Source: Pseudo-nitzschia pungens
Taxonomy: Eukaryota; Bacillariophyta; Bacillariophyceae; Bacillariales; Bacillariaceae
DNA length: 64,000 bases
Reading direction: 5' to 3'
NCBI GenBank assembly: GCA_037355855.1
Contig: CM074764.1
Coordinates: 2,914,001-2,978,000, forward strand
Part shown: piece by piece, positions 1 to 10,311 of the stretch
Numbering within the stretch: position 1 is the stretch's first letter
How the letters are laid out: every line of letters begins with the position of its first letter
Notes under the pieces: model-generated
The model's input: the letters and a program-made list of their open reading frames with translations, nothing else
Told to the model about the DNA's origin: nothing
The model's database searches: none
Program-made: the position numbers and the translations under genes

Positions 1-1012
1 GCACTATCAGTACTACTAGTAGTAGGAGTAAGAACTTGCCCCTCAAGCAAGCTACCAATTATAGGGCAAAGCAAGAAGTACTGGTGACCATGAACGCTAA
101 AGTTCCTTCTACTCTAATCAGCAGTGCTGTAACTTGGGCTTTGCAACGAGGAAACATGATTAGTTGTCCAGTCAAACAAGCTTTGGGTCAAGATTGTGTG
201 TGCGTGAATCAAGTACAGTGCGGTGCAAGAAATTCAATTGTTGCTGGGTAATTATCGTATGTTGGTTTACGGCCCCCTGTTCGATTTCGGTAAAACCTCC
301 CCGCGTGACAACATTGATGCCTTAGCGCACCAAAACAATAACGTTTTTTCAGTCACGAGAGAACGTGCGGGCTCATAACCTGGGGTGATTGGCATTTGGC
401 GAAAGTACGTGGTCTTTTGGTTTGTCGTACTGCAACAAAAACCCGATTACGTTGAGCATCCTCAACCACTCGTAAGTGTTTCCGACATCGTCACACGACA
501 AGTTTCAAATTTGCGCGATTGAATTCTTTCTCATGACAAAGCATTGCTGATGCGAACCTCTCCGCTACGAATAAAGCAGGAGTTCACGCTCGTGAATCTA
601 AAACGTACTCACAATTTTCATTTCAACTGATTGATTAGGTAAGAAGAAGATGTTCTTCCTATGCTTGATTGAGTCTTCGATACCGCGACAGAAATCTCAT
701 GACCAGACAGCAACGAATCAGCCAGATTGGCTAATGCCATAAGGTGTAACACCAAAATCAGCAGGCTCAGAGAGGCATGCTTCTGCACCAATCTCAACGG
801 AGATTCGTCGACGAGACCGTTCCGATAGCGGTCATTACGAATCATGCCAGATATAGAAATTGCGAGTCTATCAATCACAATGCTTGCATAGGAACCAAGC
901 ATTGCACGGTCTCGACTCGAAATCCTTTCTACAGAACAAAACAGTTCCTCACTTTATGTGTTTCTTAACTTTTTTGTCATTGCGCGAACAGTAAACAGTT
1001 CGATATATAAAC
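1..1012. other. Upstream flank of elongation factor 3, no gene seen
   Basis: Only short unconvincing open frames occur here and none resembles a known protein. The last dozen bases before the EF-3 start are AT-rich (cgatatataaac) and lie directly against the ATG, so they are 5' UTR or a very close core promoter. No RNA gene or repeat was recognised. Confidence 0.5.
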
Positions 1013-4000
1013 ATGTCTCTCGAAGCTAAGTTTGCCAGTCTATCCATGGACGATGTCTCTTCCGTCGTCGATGCCGTCAAGGCCGACGGTGTTGCGAAGT
1101 CGGGATTGGCAGAGGCCATCCCCACGTTAGTGGCCCGATGCGCTTCGAAGACCGAAGCCGAGGCCTTGTCCGCCTTGAAAGTTGTCAAAGAGTTGGCGGA
1201 ATCTGTTCCCACCGCTCAACCCTTCGTGAAGGAGTGCCTTGGAGCATGTTTGGAGCAAGCCGTTTCCAAGAGCAAGGAGGTTACCGCCGCCGCCAAGGAA
1301 ACCGCTTTCGCCATCTGCAAGAACACCACTCCGTTCGCCATCAAGGCACTCCTTCCAACCATCTTCTCGTGCTTGCCCGTTGAAAAGAAGTGGCAAATCC
1401 GTGAACTCGCCCTCCAATGCCTTGCAATCTTCAAGGACACCGCACCCAAGCAATTGGCCGACTCTCTTCCCCTCGTCGTCCCCGAAGTTACTGCTTGCAT
1501 GTGGGACACCAAGAAGCAAGTCAAGAAGGCTTCCACCGAGACCATGAAGTGCGCCCTCGAGGTTATTGGAAACCGTGATATCGAACACATGACCGGAAAG
1601 ATTTTGACCGCCATCACCAAGCCCAAGGAAGTTCCCGAAATCATGCACGTTATGGCCGGAGTTACTTTTGTCCAATCCGTCGAATCTCCAGCCTTGGCCA
1701 TGGTTGTTCCTTTGTTGTTGCGAGGACTGCGTGAAAAGTCCACCGCCACAAAGCGTCAAGCTGCCGTCATTATCGACAACATGTCCAAGCTCGTCGACAA
1801 CCCTCTCGATGCCGCTCCTTTCTTGCCCCTCTTGTTGCCTGCCTTGGAGACCAACGCCGAATCGATTGCCGACCCCGAGGCACGTTCCGTTACCGAGACT
1901 GCCGTCGCCCAATTGAACCGCCTCAAGGGATTGGCCGAGAAGCACGCCGCAATTCGTGGAGATGTCAACAAGGTCGAACAGCTCTTCAAGGAGAAGTTCG
2001 GAGTCAAGGACGCTGAAGGTGGACAACAGACCGTTATCCAATTCCTCTGCACCATCGCCACCACGTTGATGGACTTGAAGTACATGGAAGATTTGCAGTG
2101 GACCAAGAATCTTTCCCCTTTCGCCGGAATCTATTTCGACAAGGACACCTACGAAAAGGTTATCGAAGATGTCCGTGTCGAATGTGAGAAGAACATGGAA
2201 ATCCCCGATGATGACGATGACGATGACGATGCCGAGGAATTGTGTAACTGTACCTTCACTTTGGCGTACGGTACCAAGATTCTTCTCCACAACACCAAGA
2301 TGAAGCTTCTCCGTGGACGCAACTACGGTCTCCTCGGACCCAACGATTGCGGTAAGACTACTCTCATGAGATCCATTGCCAACAACCAGGTCGAAGGGTT
2401 CCCTGATGTGACCCAGGTCAAGACTGTTTTCGTCGAGGCCGATATCCAAGGTGAACAATCCCATTTGTCTTGCGTTGACTACGTCGCCGTAGATCCTTCC
2501 ATTGCTGCCCTCAACATTGAGAAGTCCAAGATCCGTGAGGTTCTCGGAACTGTCGGCTTCACCGATGACGGTAAGGCCAAGCCTGACCACGCCGTGTCCA
2601 CCCTCTCCGGAGGATGGAGAATGAAGCTTGCTTTGGCTCGTGCCATGCTTCAAAATGCTGATATCCTTCTTTTGGATGAACCTACAAACCACTTGGATGT
2701 TATCAACGTTGCCTGGGTCAAGACCTACTTGAACTCTCTCCCTAACGTCACCTGTATCATGGTCAGTCACGATACAGGATTGCTCAACGATTGCTGTACC
2801 AACATTCTCAAGTTTGAGAACTTGAAGTTGCGATCCTTCAAGGGTAACCTCGATGAGTTCGTTAAGGTGGATCCTTCTGCCCGCTCTTTCTTCTCGTTGA
2901 AGGCTTCCAAGCTCAAGATGTCCTTCCCTCCTCCAGGACCTATCGAGGGTGTCAAGTCCAAGGGTAAGGCCCTCATGAAGATGGGCAACTGTACCTTCAC
3001 CTACCCTGGAAACACCAAGCCTACTCTTTACAACATTTCTGTCCAAGTTTCGTTGAGTTCCCGAGTTGCTTGTATCGGAGAGAACGGCGCCGGAAAGTCT
3101 ACCATGATCAAGCTTCTTGTAGGAGAAATTGAGCCGCAAGAGGGAGATGTCTGGAAGCACCCCAACGCCCGTGTTGCCTACGTTGCCCAGCACGCCTTCC
3201 ACCACATTGAGGATCACCTGAACAAAACCCCCAATGAGTACATCCGATGGCGTTTCGCCAATGGTGGAGAAGATAAGGAGTCCTTGGTTAAGGTCACCTT
3301 GCAGTTCACCGAGCAGGAACTTGCCCTCCAAAAGAAGCCGTTCGAGCTCACATTCGTTGACGAAGATTCTGGAAAGATCAGTAAGGTGAAAAAGGTCGTT
3401 TCAGAGCTTGTTGGAGGACGTAAGATGAACAAGAGCAAAGAGTACGAATATGAAGTCAAGTACGCCGGATCAACCGTGGATAGCGGCGAGTACTTGGGTG
3501 CCAAGGTATTGAAGAAGATGGGATGGGAAAAGGCCATGAAGGGAGTCGATCTCAAGCTTGCCCAATTGGCTGGTATGTTCGTGAAACCCCTTTCCACCAA
3601 GAACGTCGAGTCTCACCTGAACGGTTGCGGTCTTGCTCCCGAATTCGGAACACACTACCGTATGTCCGCCCTTTCTGGAGGACAAAAGGTCAAGGTCGTC
3701 ATTGCTGCCGCCATGTGGATGCAACCCCACATTGTTATTCTTGACGAACCTACAAACTACCTCGACCGTGAATCCTTGGGAGGACTTGCCCATGCCATCG
3801 AAACCTTTGACGGAGGTGTTATCATCATTTCCCACAACAACGAATTCGTCTCCACTCTGTGTCCCGAGACTTGGGTCATGGACGCCGGTCACCTCGAGAC
3901 CAAGGGAGATGCCGACTGGATGCTTAAGCAGGACACCAAGATTGATGACCAACAACAACTTCAAGAAATGACCGATGCCGCTGGAAACAAGGTCGAGGTG

Positions 4001-4132
4001 CAAACCGGACCTAAGAAGCTTTCCAAGAAGGAAGAGAAGGCATTGATCAAAAAGATCAAGAAGAAGATCAAGGAGGGTGTCGATCTTGACACTGATGAAG
4101 AAGAATTGGCTTTCGAGAAGGATCTTCTGTAA
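1013..4132 (+). CDS. Translation elongation factor 3 (EF-3), ABC-F type ATPase
   Basis: A single-exon gene of 1039 residues, close to the usual EF-3 length of about 1040. EF-3 is a cytosolic ribosome-bound ATPase that helps release E-site tRNA during elongation in fungi and some algae. Residues about 1-310 are Ala/Leu-rich helical repeats, as in the HEAT domain. An Asp run lies near 400. The first ABC domain has Walker A GPNDCGKTT (about 442), signature LSGGW (about 529) and Walker B ILLLDEPTNHLD (about 552). The second has GENGAGKST (about 689), LSGGQ (about 886) and ILDEPTNYLD (about 908). Between Walker A and the signature of domain two lies the insertion (about 770-850) that forms a chromodomain-like fold in yeast EF-3. 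The C-terminus is Lys-rich, as expected for ribosome contact. The first Walker A has Asp where yeast has Gly, at a non-catalytic position. The start ATG (aacATGtct) gives a full-length N-terminus. Both ABC sites look active. Confidence 0.96.
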   Translation: MSLEAKFASLSMDDVSSVVDAVKADGVAKSGLAEAIPTLVARCASKTEAEALSALKVVKELAESVPTAQPFVKECLGACLEQAVSKSKEVTAAAKETAFAICKNTTPFAIKALLPTIFSCLPVEKKWQIRELALQCLAIFKDTAPKQLADSLPLVVPEVTACMWDTKKQVKKASTETMKCALEVIGNRDIEHMTGKILTAITKPKEVPEIMHVMAGVTFVQSVESPALAMVVPLLLRGLREKSTATKRQAAVIIDNMSKLVDNPLDAAPFLPLLLPALETNAESIADPEARSVTETAVAQLNRLKGLAEKHAAIRGDVNKVEQLFKEKFGVKDAEGGQQTVIQFLCTIATTLMDLKYMEDLQWTKNLSPFAGIYFDKDTYEKVIEDVRVECEKNMEIPDDDDDDDDAEELCNCTFTLAYGTKILLHNTKMKLLRGRNYGLLGPNDCGKTTLMRSIANNQVEGFPDVTQVKTVFVEADIQGEQSHLSCVDYVAVDPSIAALNIEKSKIREVLGTVGFTDDGKAKPDHAVSTLSGGWRMKLALARAMLQNADILLLDEPTNHLDVINVAWVKTYLNSLPNVTCIMVSHDTGLLNDCCTNILKFENLKLRSFKGNLDEFVKVDPSARSFFSLKASKLKMSFPPPGPIEGVKSKGKALMKMGNCTFTYPGNTKPTLYNISVQVSLSSRVACIGENGAGKSTMIKLLVGEIEPQEGDVWKHPNARVAYVAQHAFHHIEDHLNKTPNEYIRWRFANGGEDKESLVKVTLQFTEQELALQKKPFELTFVDEDSGKISKVKKVVSELVGGRKMNKSKEYEYEVKYAGSTVDSGEYLGAKVLKKMGWEKAMKGVDLKLAQLAGMFVKPLSTKNVESHLNGCGLAPEFGTHYRMSALSGGQKVKVVIAAAMWMQPHIVILDEPTNYLDRESLGGLAHAIETFDGGVIIISHNNEFVSTLCPETWVMDAGHLETKGDADWMLKQDTKIDDQQQLQEMTDAAGNKVEVQTGPKKLSKKEEKALIKKIKKKIKEGVDLDTDEEELAFEKDLL

Positions 4133-5731
4133 GCAGCGTTTCCTGAGTAGTTGGGGAATTGAAACTAGGTATAGCACTTGAAATTAAATATTAAAAAAAA
4201 CATGACACACAATACAAAGCACCGCAATGTGATCTGTACTCCTACCATTGTTTCAGTGTACACAATGTGGAACATCAGCGACGCCCTCACAGTAATCGTT
4301 CCAATTTGGCAAACTTTGCCCGAGCCACCGTGCTTGGCAAAAACAAAAATAAATCATGAACAATTCAGTAACAAATAGCACAATATGTCTCTTCGAAAAG
4401 CAAAAGGATATGACACGCTAAAGAATTCTTCGTGAAAAATGAATTTAATGTTTTAGTCTTCATGATGACTTCCTTTACTTCATAACGCCTGTGCAGTCGT
4501 CAGACTCAACGAAAGAGGTTTCCGGGGATTTGTAGGTCAATAACTCAGTGGTATGCTTTTCATGTCTTGTTGCCACGTGCGAAGACTCCACTGAGTGTAT
4601 CGGCTCGATTCGGAGCGGATTTGAATAAGGAACAAACGTAGGACCGCAATTTGCAGAGTCGTAGGTTCCTTCCGCGAATCATTCACCATCATTTAGTATT
4701 CTATATGTGACAGCAGTTCGTTCAGATGATTTCTGCCTGAGAGGGGTTGAAAGAACGCGGTAGAGGGCCGCAATTACCAGGTAAAGCAACTCATACCTGT
4801 GGTTTGATTTCTAGTTCAAGATTTGGTCTGAAAGAAGAAAAGATTTGAAACGGTTGTTAGGGTTCATCGAATAAAACAGTTGATTACGCCACGGTCAGAT
4901 TTTGACGCCGTGATTGATATAAGAAGAGAACGGTTGGATGCATTGCTCGGGAGTTCAGTGTATATTAAAGTTGTGTATAAAAGGATCGTCAATCTTGAAA
5001 AAGTCCGATGCCAGTAGTCAATGGTCACAAGTTTATCTTCATCACCCTTCGCACTACCGTCCCGTCCTCTTCTTGATCACCCCATCTGACAGTACGAATA
5101 ACAAATTGAATTCTTCTCACGGACCAGAAGTCTCTGAAGGTGTCCTAAGATTGGAGTCATCATTTGGGGCGATCAACATGATTTACTTCCTCGTGACGCA
5201 CGGGATAAATCAATCGATTGAGGTTGATTCATTCTTCCTTCACCATAATAAGGAATTGTCGACAAGTGTATTCCGTCTCATTATATCAGTATAATTTCAG
5301 ATTTCATTAGGAAGAATGAAATCAATCAACCGATCTATTCCATCACAGTGAACAACCATGAAGATGTTCTCCACAAACGTACCATTCTGGTTTCATTTCC
5401 AAAATTTCATAGGATTAACAATCGGCAACTGTTTGCTATGATTTTGGATTGTGGTGCTACATGACTCCTATCAATTTGTTGAACCGAGAGAGCTTTTTTT
5501 TTTCAACATCAAAATGAGAGGTCAGATACCGGTAACCTTGTGGGCGGGACGAAAGTTCTTTCTTCAAACACCTTCCATCAAACTTTCAATCAAATGGATG
5601 GTCCAGCGTAATTACCGTCGTATTTGAGTACAGTATCATGATGTATTGTTTCCGTCCATCGTCCGGTAATTGCTGATCACGTATTCGTACTATCGTAACT
5701 TACCTTAAACCTCGAGTGAATAGGAGTGCTA
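4133..5731. other. Intergenic region, no supported gene
   Basis: An A-rich stretch just after the EF-3 stop (around 4184-4200) could hold the polyadenylation region. A 9-bp perfect inverted repeat (ACTCAGTGG at 4543-4551, CCACTGAGT at 4588-4596, 36-nt loop) could form a hairpin. A 118-codon open frame at 4938-5294 has no recognisable domain. Near 5450 one frame reads ILDCGAT before a stop, which recalls a retroelement protease active site, but too little surrounds it to call. Nothing else was seen. Confidence 0.45.
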
Positions 5732-7597
5732 CCGGAGCGGTCGGAAATAGAAAAACGCGCGCAATGCGCGGCACGTTAAGTTTTTCAAAATGATACGAAC
5801 TTAGCGTACATATCCTACATATTATATCAACGTGTGATCTACGTATTAAAATATGTAGGACTTGATAACTAACCTTTCATGACAAAAAATGTCCACGATT
5901 CATGATTTAAAGGGGGATACGGGAAACTAAAAATAGTTGTTTTTGGTTCACGTACGTAATTAATTAATTACGTACGTAATTAATTAATTACGTACGTAAT
6001 TAATATTACGTACGATTGGATTTAATTACGTACGATTGGATTTAATTACGTACGATTGAAGATTAATTACGTAACTATGTGGTTTAAATAGGTAAAGTAG
6101 CCAATTAATGAGGCAATAATAATTCATATATGCCCTTTACAATGTAAAACATAAGCTTTTCATTAGAGCCTCCAAATTGCTTCACTTTATGTATACGCCT
6201 TTTAAAGTGCCGCTAACAGCCACATATTCGGTACCGTACGTACGTACAATCAACGACTTGCACTAGTAAGTGGCTGTCAGCGCCACTTTAAATGGCGCCT
6301 GGTTACCCAAGTTGAAGTAGGGGCTATGACGGTACGTACGAATAAGTGGCTGTCAGCGCCACTTTAAATGGCGCCTGGTTACCCCCATCGACGCGTTGCT
6401 GCTTGCTGTCCCCCCCTGTATTATCGACGCGTTGCTGCTTGCTGTCCCCCCTGTACGGTATTATCGACGCGTTGCTGCTTGCTGTCCCCCCTGTATTATC
6501 GACGCGTTGCTGCTTGCTGTCCCCCCTGTCAGCAAGCAGCAAGGCATCGGTAAGTTTAGAAGTGGCGCAGGCGCCATTTAAAGTGGCCTTGACAGCCACT
6601 TATTCGTACGTGTATTATCGACGCATTGCTGTTGTTTGCTGCTTGCTGCTTGCTGCTTGCTGTTTGCTGCTTGCTGTCCCCCCCCCCTGTATTATCGACG
6701 CGTTGCTCCTGCTTGCTGTCCCCCCCTGTATTATCGACGCGTTGCTTCTGCTTGCTGTCCTCCCCCCCTGTATTATCGACGCGTTGCTGCTTGCTGCTTG
6801 CTGTCACCCTTGTATTATCGACGCGTTGCTTCTGCTTGCTGTCCTCCCCCCCTGTATTATCGACGCGTTGCTGCTTGCTGTCCCCCCCCCTGTATTATCG
6901 ACGCGTTGCTGATTGCTGTCGTTGCTGATTGCTGTCGTCCCCCCTGTATTAATTTTTTTTCTACATAAATCCCTGTACAATTTGTACTGGAAAATCAATT
7001 TTTTTGATTGGCTCATCACGACCGGCAGAGTAGGCTTATCTTACCAGTAAAGGCGCCATTTAAAGTGGCGCCGACAGCCCGTACGTACCGAATACTAGTA
7101 GATGGCTATCAGCGGCACTTTCAATGGCGCGTATACCTTATACGTCCATAGTATCTTGGCTTAAAAAATGGCCTAAGCGCTACATTGATAAGATTAAGTA
7201 CATTTTTATTATGTTATTAGTTGGCTCGTTTAATTATTATATAAGCCACTTTAAGAGCTTAATTGTGAAATCGTGCGTAATTAAATCCAATCGTACGTAA
7301 TTAAATCCAATCGTACGTAATTAAATCCAATCGTACGTAATATTAATTACGTACGTAATTAATTAATTACGTACGTTACGCAAAAAAAAAACCAATTTTT
7401 AGTTTCTGGGTTCCCCCTTTTTTAAATTTGAATCGTGGAAATTTTTTCATGAACGTTAATTACTTATCACGTTCTAGTATTAATACGTAAATCACACGTT
7501 GATATATGTAGTATGTACGGTAAGTTCATACGTATCATTTTGAAAAAACTTAACCTGTCGCGCGGTGCGCACGTTTTTCTATTTCCGACCGCTCCCG
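5732..7597. mobile_element. Foldback-type DNA element FB1 with long inverted arms, TSD CCG
   Basis: The element spans 5735-7594 (1860 bp). Both ends begin GAGCGGTCGGAAATAGAAAA in inverted orientation and are flanked by the direct triplet CCG (5732-5734 and 7595-7597). The inverted arms continue imperfectly for roughly 500 bp. They include blocks of the palindromic word ttaattaattacgtacg and of 'attggatttaattacgtacg', and a conserved pair 'gcgccactttaaatggcgcc / cacttattcgtacg'. No transposase or other protein is encoded, so this is a non-autonomous foldback element. The 3-bp TSD points to superfamilies that make 3-bp duplications (PIF/Harbinger and some CACTA), but the ends do not settle which. 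A second copy lies at 16539-19024. Confidence 0.85.
6380..6955. repeat. G/C-skewed tandem array inside FB1
   Basis: About a dozen copies of a roughly 35-bp unit built from tattatcgacgcgttgctg, one or more 'cttgctg' words and a C-run of 5-9 bases. The array is split by a short non-array spacer (about 6540-6605) that contains inverted copies of the 'gcgccatttaaagtggc' block. Every unit carries ACGCGT. Open frames across it give only CIIDALLLAVPP-like repeats and are not genes. Unit length varies through the C-run and the CTTGCTG copy number, as expected from replication slippage. Confidence 0.9.
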
Positions 7598-8547
7598 GTA
7601 AACCTTACTACTACGTAGTAATTAAGGTTTACTTCGTACTACAAGAAATTACCAACTGCGCACTGCACCGTAACTTACTCCACTGTACTACTTCTAAAGC
7701 TTACCCGTAGCTTGCACCTTGAACCTACGTTCAACGTGTACATTACAGTAACTTAACCTTACTTTCAACTTGTAGTAGTTAAGCTTGAAAGCGGACCTAC
7801 CGGTAGTACTCGTAAGGTTACCGTAACATTACCGGTACGGAGTTGAGAGTACGAAGTAAAATTATTACTAGTACGAAGTAAGCTTACAGTTAGTTCCTTA
7901 ACCTTACCGTACCCAGGACCGTACCCCCAGTATTTTTTTGTCTTCATCTCTACCGTACCGGTAAGGTTACGAACACTCTCAAAATGTTGAATGTAGGAGC
8001 ACGTAACCTTAACCTTACTCATACATACTACAGAATTCCTATCAGCTGTGCCCGGGTTTCAGTAGAAATTAGTAGTCGGGGACGTAGAACCGGGGGACAG
8101 CTAGTAAGAATTTTGAAGTACTACGGTACCCGGGTACGTAGTACAAATCCGTTGGCGTGATTCAAGTCCGAAGGTCGATATTGAATACTAGTATTCAAGT
8201 TACGGTAACTTAACCTTATGACAACAGTGAACACTGAACATCTAGGACCTACTTGTACGGTACGAATCTCAACATCACATCAACAATCAACAATCAAAAT
8301 TGATACGTAGTAGAAGTACTTCGTAGTTGATAGTAACCTTACCAGTACACAATCCAGTACCAGTACGTAGTCTCGATCGGCTTCAACCTAATTTTTTACT
8401 TCTACGGTAATACCACGTAATCTTACTGAAAAGTATTACTTCGTATTTATTTACGAAGTATTATCTATTGCGTTCATATTGCACATCACAAAATTTCCGA
8501 CAATACGTACCAACAATCTTAGTTGTAAGATCTAATCTCATTGAAAC
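7598..8547. other. AT-rich intergenic region with many short repeated words
   Basis: The stretch is dense in variants of 'aaccttac', 'tacggta' and 'cgtagt' on both strands. It contains a small hairpin element at about 8029-8122. Open frames here (for example 7765-8022 minus) consist of these words and look like chance. No gene was recognised upstream of the dioxygenase start. Confidence 0.5.
8029..8122. repeat. Short hairpin (MITE-like) element, copy 1
   Basis: The left arm (tactacagaattcctatcagctg) and the right arm (cagctagtaagaattttgaagta) are imperfect inverted copies of about 23-30 bp around an approximately 35-bp centre containing 'gaaccgggggacagct'. A closely related hairpin occurs at about 17231-17309. 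No clear target duplication was found. Confidence 0.5.
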
Positions 8548-9717
8548 ATGAATCTCAGGATGTCGATGATGCAAATGAAAAAAAAACCGAGGATCCTACG
8601 AGCAATTCTGGTTTTTTCTTTAATTTCGCTTCCCTCTGTTAGGTCGTTCGTTGAACTCAGCTTTGGTCAATCTCAACATCATCGTCGTTATCATTATCGA
8701 CAACAGCGACGACGACACCAACAGAATGTCTTGCACTCGACAACAATTCCCACTCCCATATTAGGCCCGCGCGTCCCAATAAATGAACAATTTCCCGGTT
8801 TAAAGAAAATTTATTCAAATCCTGATATTTTCGTGATCGAGAATTTTCTTGACGATTCTTTCTGTCAAGATCTCATCGATAAAGCTTCTGAGAAGAAATT
8901 GGAGCGATCCCCAGTGGCTTATGCGGGGTGGAGCGAAGATTTCAAGGATCTTGTGGAACTATCGAGCAAGGGACCGATAGCGTGGGTTGCATTGGTATCT
9001 TCCTGGTTTCAAGTCAAAAATAATGGTGGCGGTCAGGTTGATTTGGTCGTTCATGCTCTTCAAAATTATGCCATCGTTTTCGTTGTGGCTACACTGGCTA
9101 TAGGAGCGTTTACGTATTCACGAGCTGAGGGATTGAAGGCCCTAAGGACCAGCACGTCGACGACGATTGATAACATGAGCCCCCCATCTAATGGTGCGCG
9201 GGAATTCGTACGCCAGGCCACGAAGCTCTTTCATTCCGACGATGATAATGATTCCACCTCTTTCATGCAACAAGAAGCGGCCCTCTTCGAGGCACCTACA
9301 GTAATTAGGTACGAACCAGATCAAATCTTGGCACCTCACTATGACGCGAACCGATCTGCTGAAACTGAAGATGCAAACCGAGGTGGACAGACCCTTGCAA
9401 CACTACTAGTATACCTGAACGACGTCGAAAAGGGAGGACTGACGAGATTCGGAAAACTTAGTTCGTGTGCTGCAATTGGGCACTCAGATAGAGATCCAAT
9501 GAACAGTGAGGCTGACAATAAGCTCGTTATTCAACCCAGACGTGGAGATGCTCTCCTCTTCTTTCCAGCCGACCGCAACGGACAATTTGATCCAAGAACA
9601 GAACACGAAGGGATGCCAGCGATCGATGAGAAATGGATTGCAAGAATATGGAAGCATCAACGCAGAGTTCCAGCTCCATTTGGACTTTCTGAATCATCTC
9701 TTTGTGAGATTGAATAA
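8548..9717 (+). CDS. Prolyl 4-hydroxylase-like 2-oxoglutarate/Fe(II) dioxygenase, secretory or membrane
   Basis: A single-exon gene of 389 residues. The C-terminal half (about 90-120 and 245-378) matches the P4H-alpha-type double-stranded beta-helix fold. It has an iron-binding HYD motif (H264, D266), a distal histidine in TEHEG (H353) and a lysine in EKW (K362) expected to bind the 2-oxoglutarate carboxylate. RYEPDQILAPHYD and RRGDALLFF are typical of the family. The enzyme hydroxylates peptidyl proline using O2 and 2-oxoglutarate. The N-terminus has a basic stretch then a hydrophobic segment (18-33), consistent with a signal peptide or anchor. An unusual insertion (about 125-245) splits the domain start from the catalytic core and holds a second hydrophobic segment (172-190). 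The exact start is uncertain because Met1, Met5, Met7, Met8 and Met10 are clustered. The substrate is unknown. Confidence 0.85.
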   Translation: MNLRMSMMQMKKKPRILRAILVFSLISLPSVRSFVELSFGQSQHHRRYHYRQQRRRHQQNVLHSTTIPTPILGPRVPINEQFPGLKKIYSNPDIFVIENFLDDSFCQDLIDKASEKKLERSPVAYAGWSEDFKDLVELSSKGPIAWVALVSSWFQVKNNGGGQVDLVVHALQNYAIVFVVATLAIGAFTYSRAEGLKALRTSTSTTIDNMSPPSNGAREFVRQATKLFHSDDDNDSTSFMQQEAALFEAPTVIRYEPDQILAPHYDANRSAETEDANRGGQTLATLLVYLNDVEKGGLTRFGKLSSCAAIGHSDRDPMNSEADNKLVIQPRRGDALLFFPADRNGQFDPRTEHEGMPAIDEKWIARIWKHQRRVPAPFGLSESSLCEIE

Positions 9718-10311
9718 AGATGAAAAGGTGAACCTTACGATTACTTCTTGTTGATACTGATTTGGCCCTCACGGTAAGATTACTACGTAATTTGATTCAA
9801 GGCAATCATTATAATAATTTTTTTATGAACACGGGAAAATATCGTTGTAGGTAGATCACAGACCTACCAAAATACATCTGGAAACCGTCGACTGCTCTTT
9901 TTTGTTGCTTTTGTTGCCTTCATAAGGGGAGGGTTACTCGTACTTGCCCGTTACGAAAAACATGCATGTCGATTCGGGCGGCAGATACCAGCTATTGTGC
10001 GGAATAATTACTTTGGACGACGCATTTTCGAAGTGCTCGCAGATTACAACGAATCAGCAGCAACTGGATCCTCTCTAATTTGTCCTTAGCGGTGACGAAA
10101 TGACTTATGGGATGATTTGTTGCCTACAGAGTTCTGAGTGAATGTGAATAACCGACTCGATTGCCCTTAAAATGCATCCAAGCGTCACAAATATTATTTG
10201 AACGGAAAGGGGATTAGATTGCTCGGAAAAGTCATGCCCAAGGGAAAGATGGATTGAAATCAATACAAATAGGGAAGGAAATAAACTGCGACGATTTTTT
10301 GTCATACTTTA
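9718..10311. other. Gap between convergent genes
   Basis: About 590 bp separate the stops of the dioxygenase (+) and the SDEL-ending gene (-). Both 3' UTRs should lie here. No repeat, RNA gene or convincing coding frame was recognised. Confidence 0.5.

Noticed and set aside
1127..3331. 734-codon open frame antisense to EF-3
   Set aside because: It mirrors the strong codon bias of EF-3 and has no recognisable domain; long antisense frames are expected opposite highly biased genes.
4541..4600. tRNA-like A-box word (taactcagtggtatgc)
   Set aside because: No acceptor or T-arm pairing could be made around it; the CCACTGAGT downstream pairs with the word itself as a simple hairpin.
5421..5465. 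ILDCGAT, reminiscent of a retroelement protease site
   Set aside because: A stop follows at once and no other retroelement motif is near; one heptapeptide match is not enough.
6380..6955. CRISPR-like appearance of the regularly spaced repeats
   Set aside because: There are no unique spacers: the whole unit repeats, unit length drifts with the C-run, and the setting is a eukaryotic inverted-arm element.
6346..6968. Open frames giving CIIDALLLAVPP-type repeat proteins (also 17491-18172)
   Set aside because: They are translations of the foldback tandem array in all three frames, with no non-repeat content.
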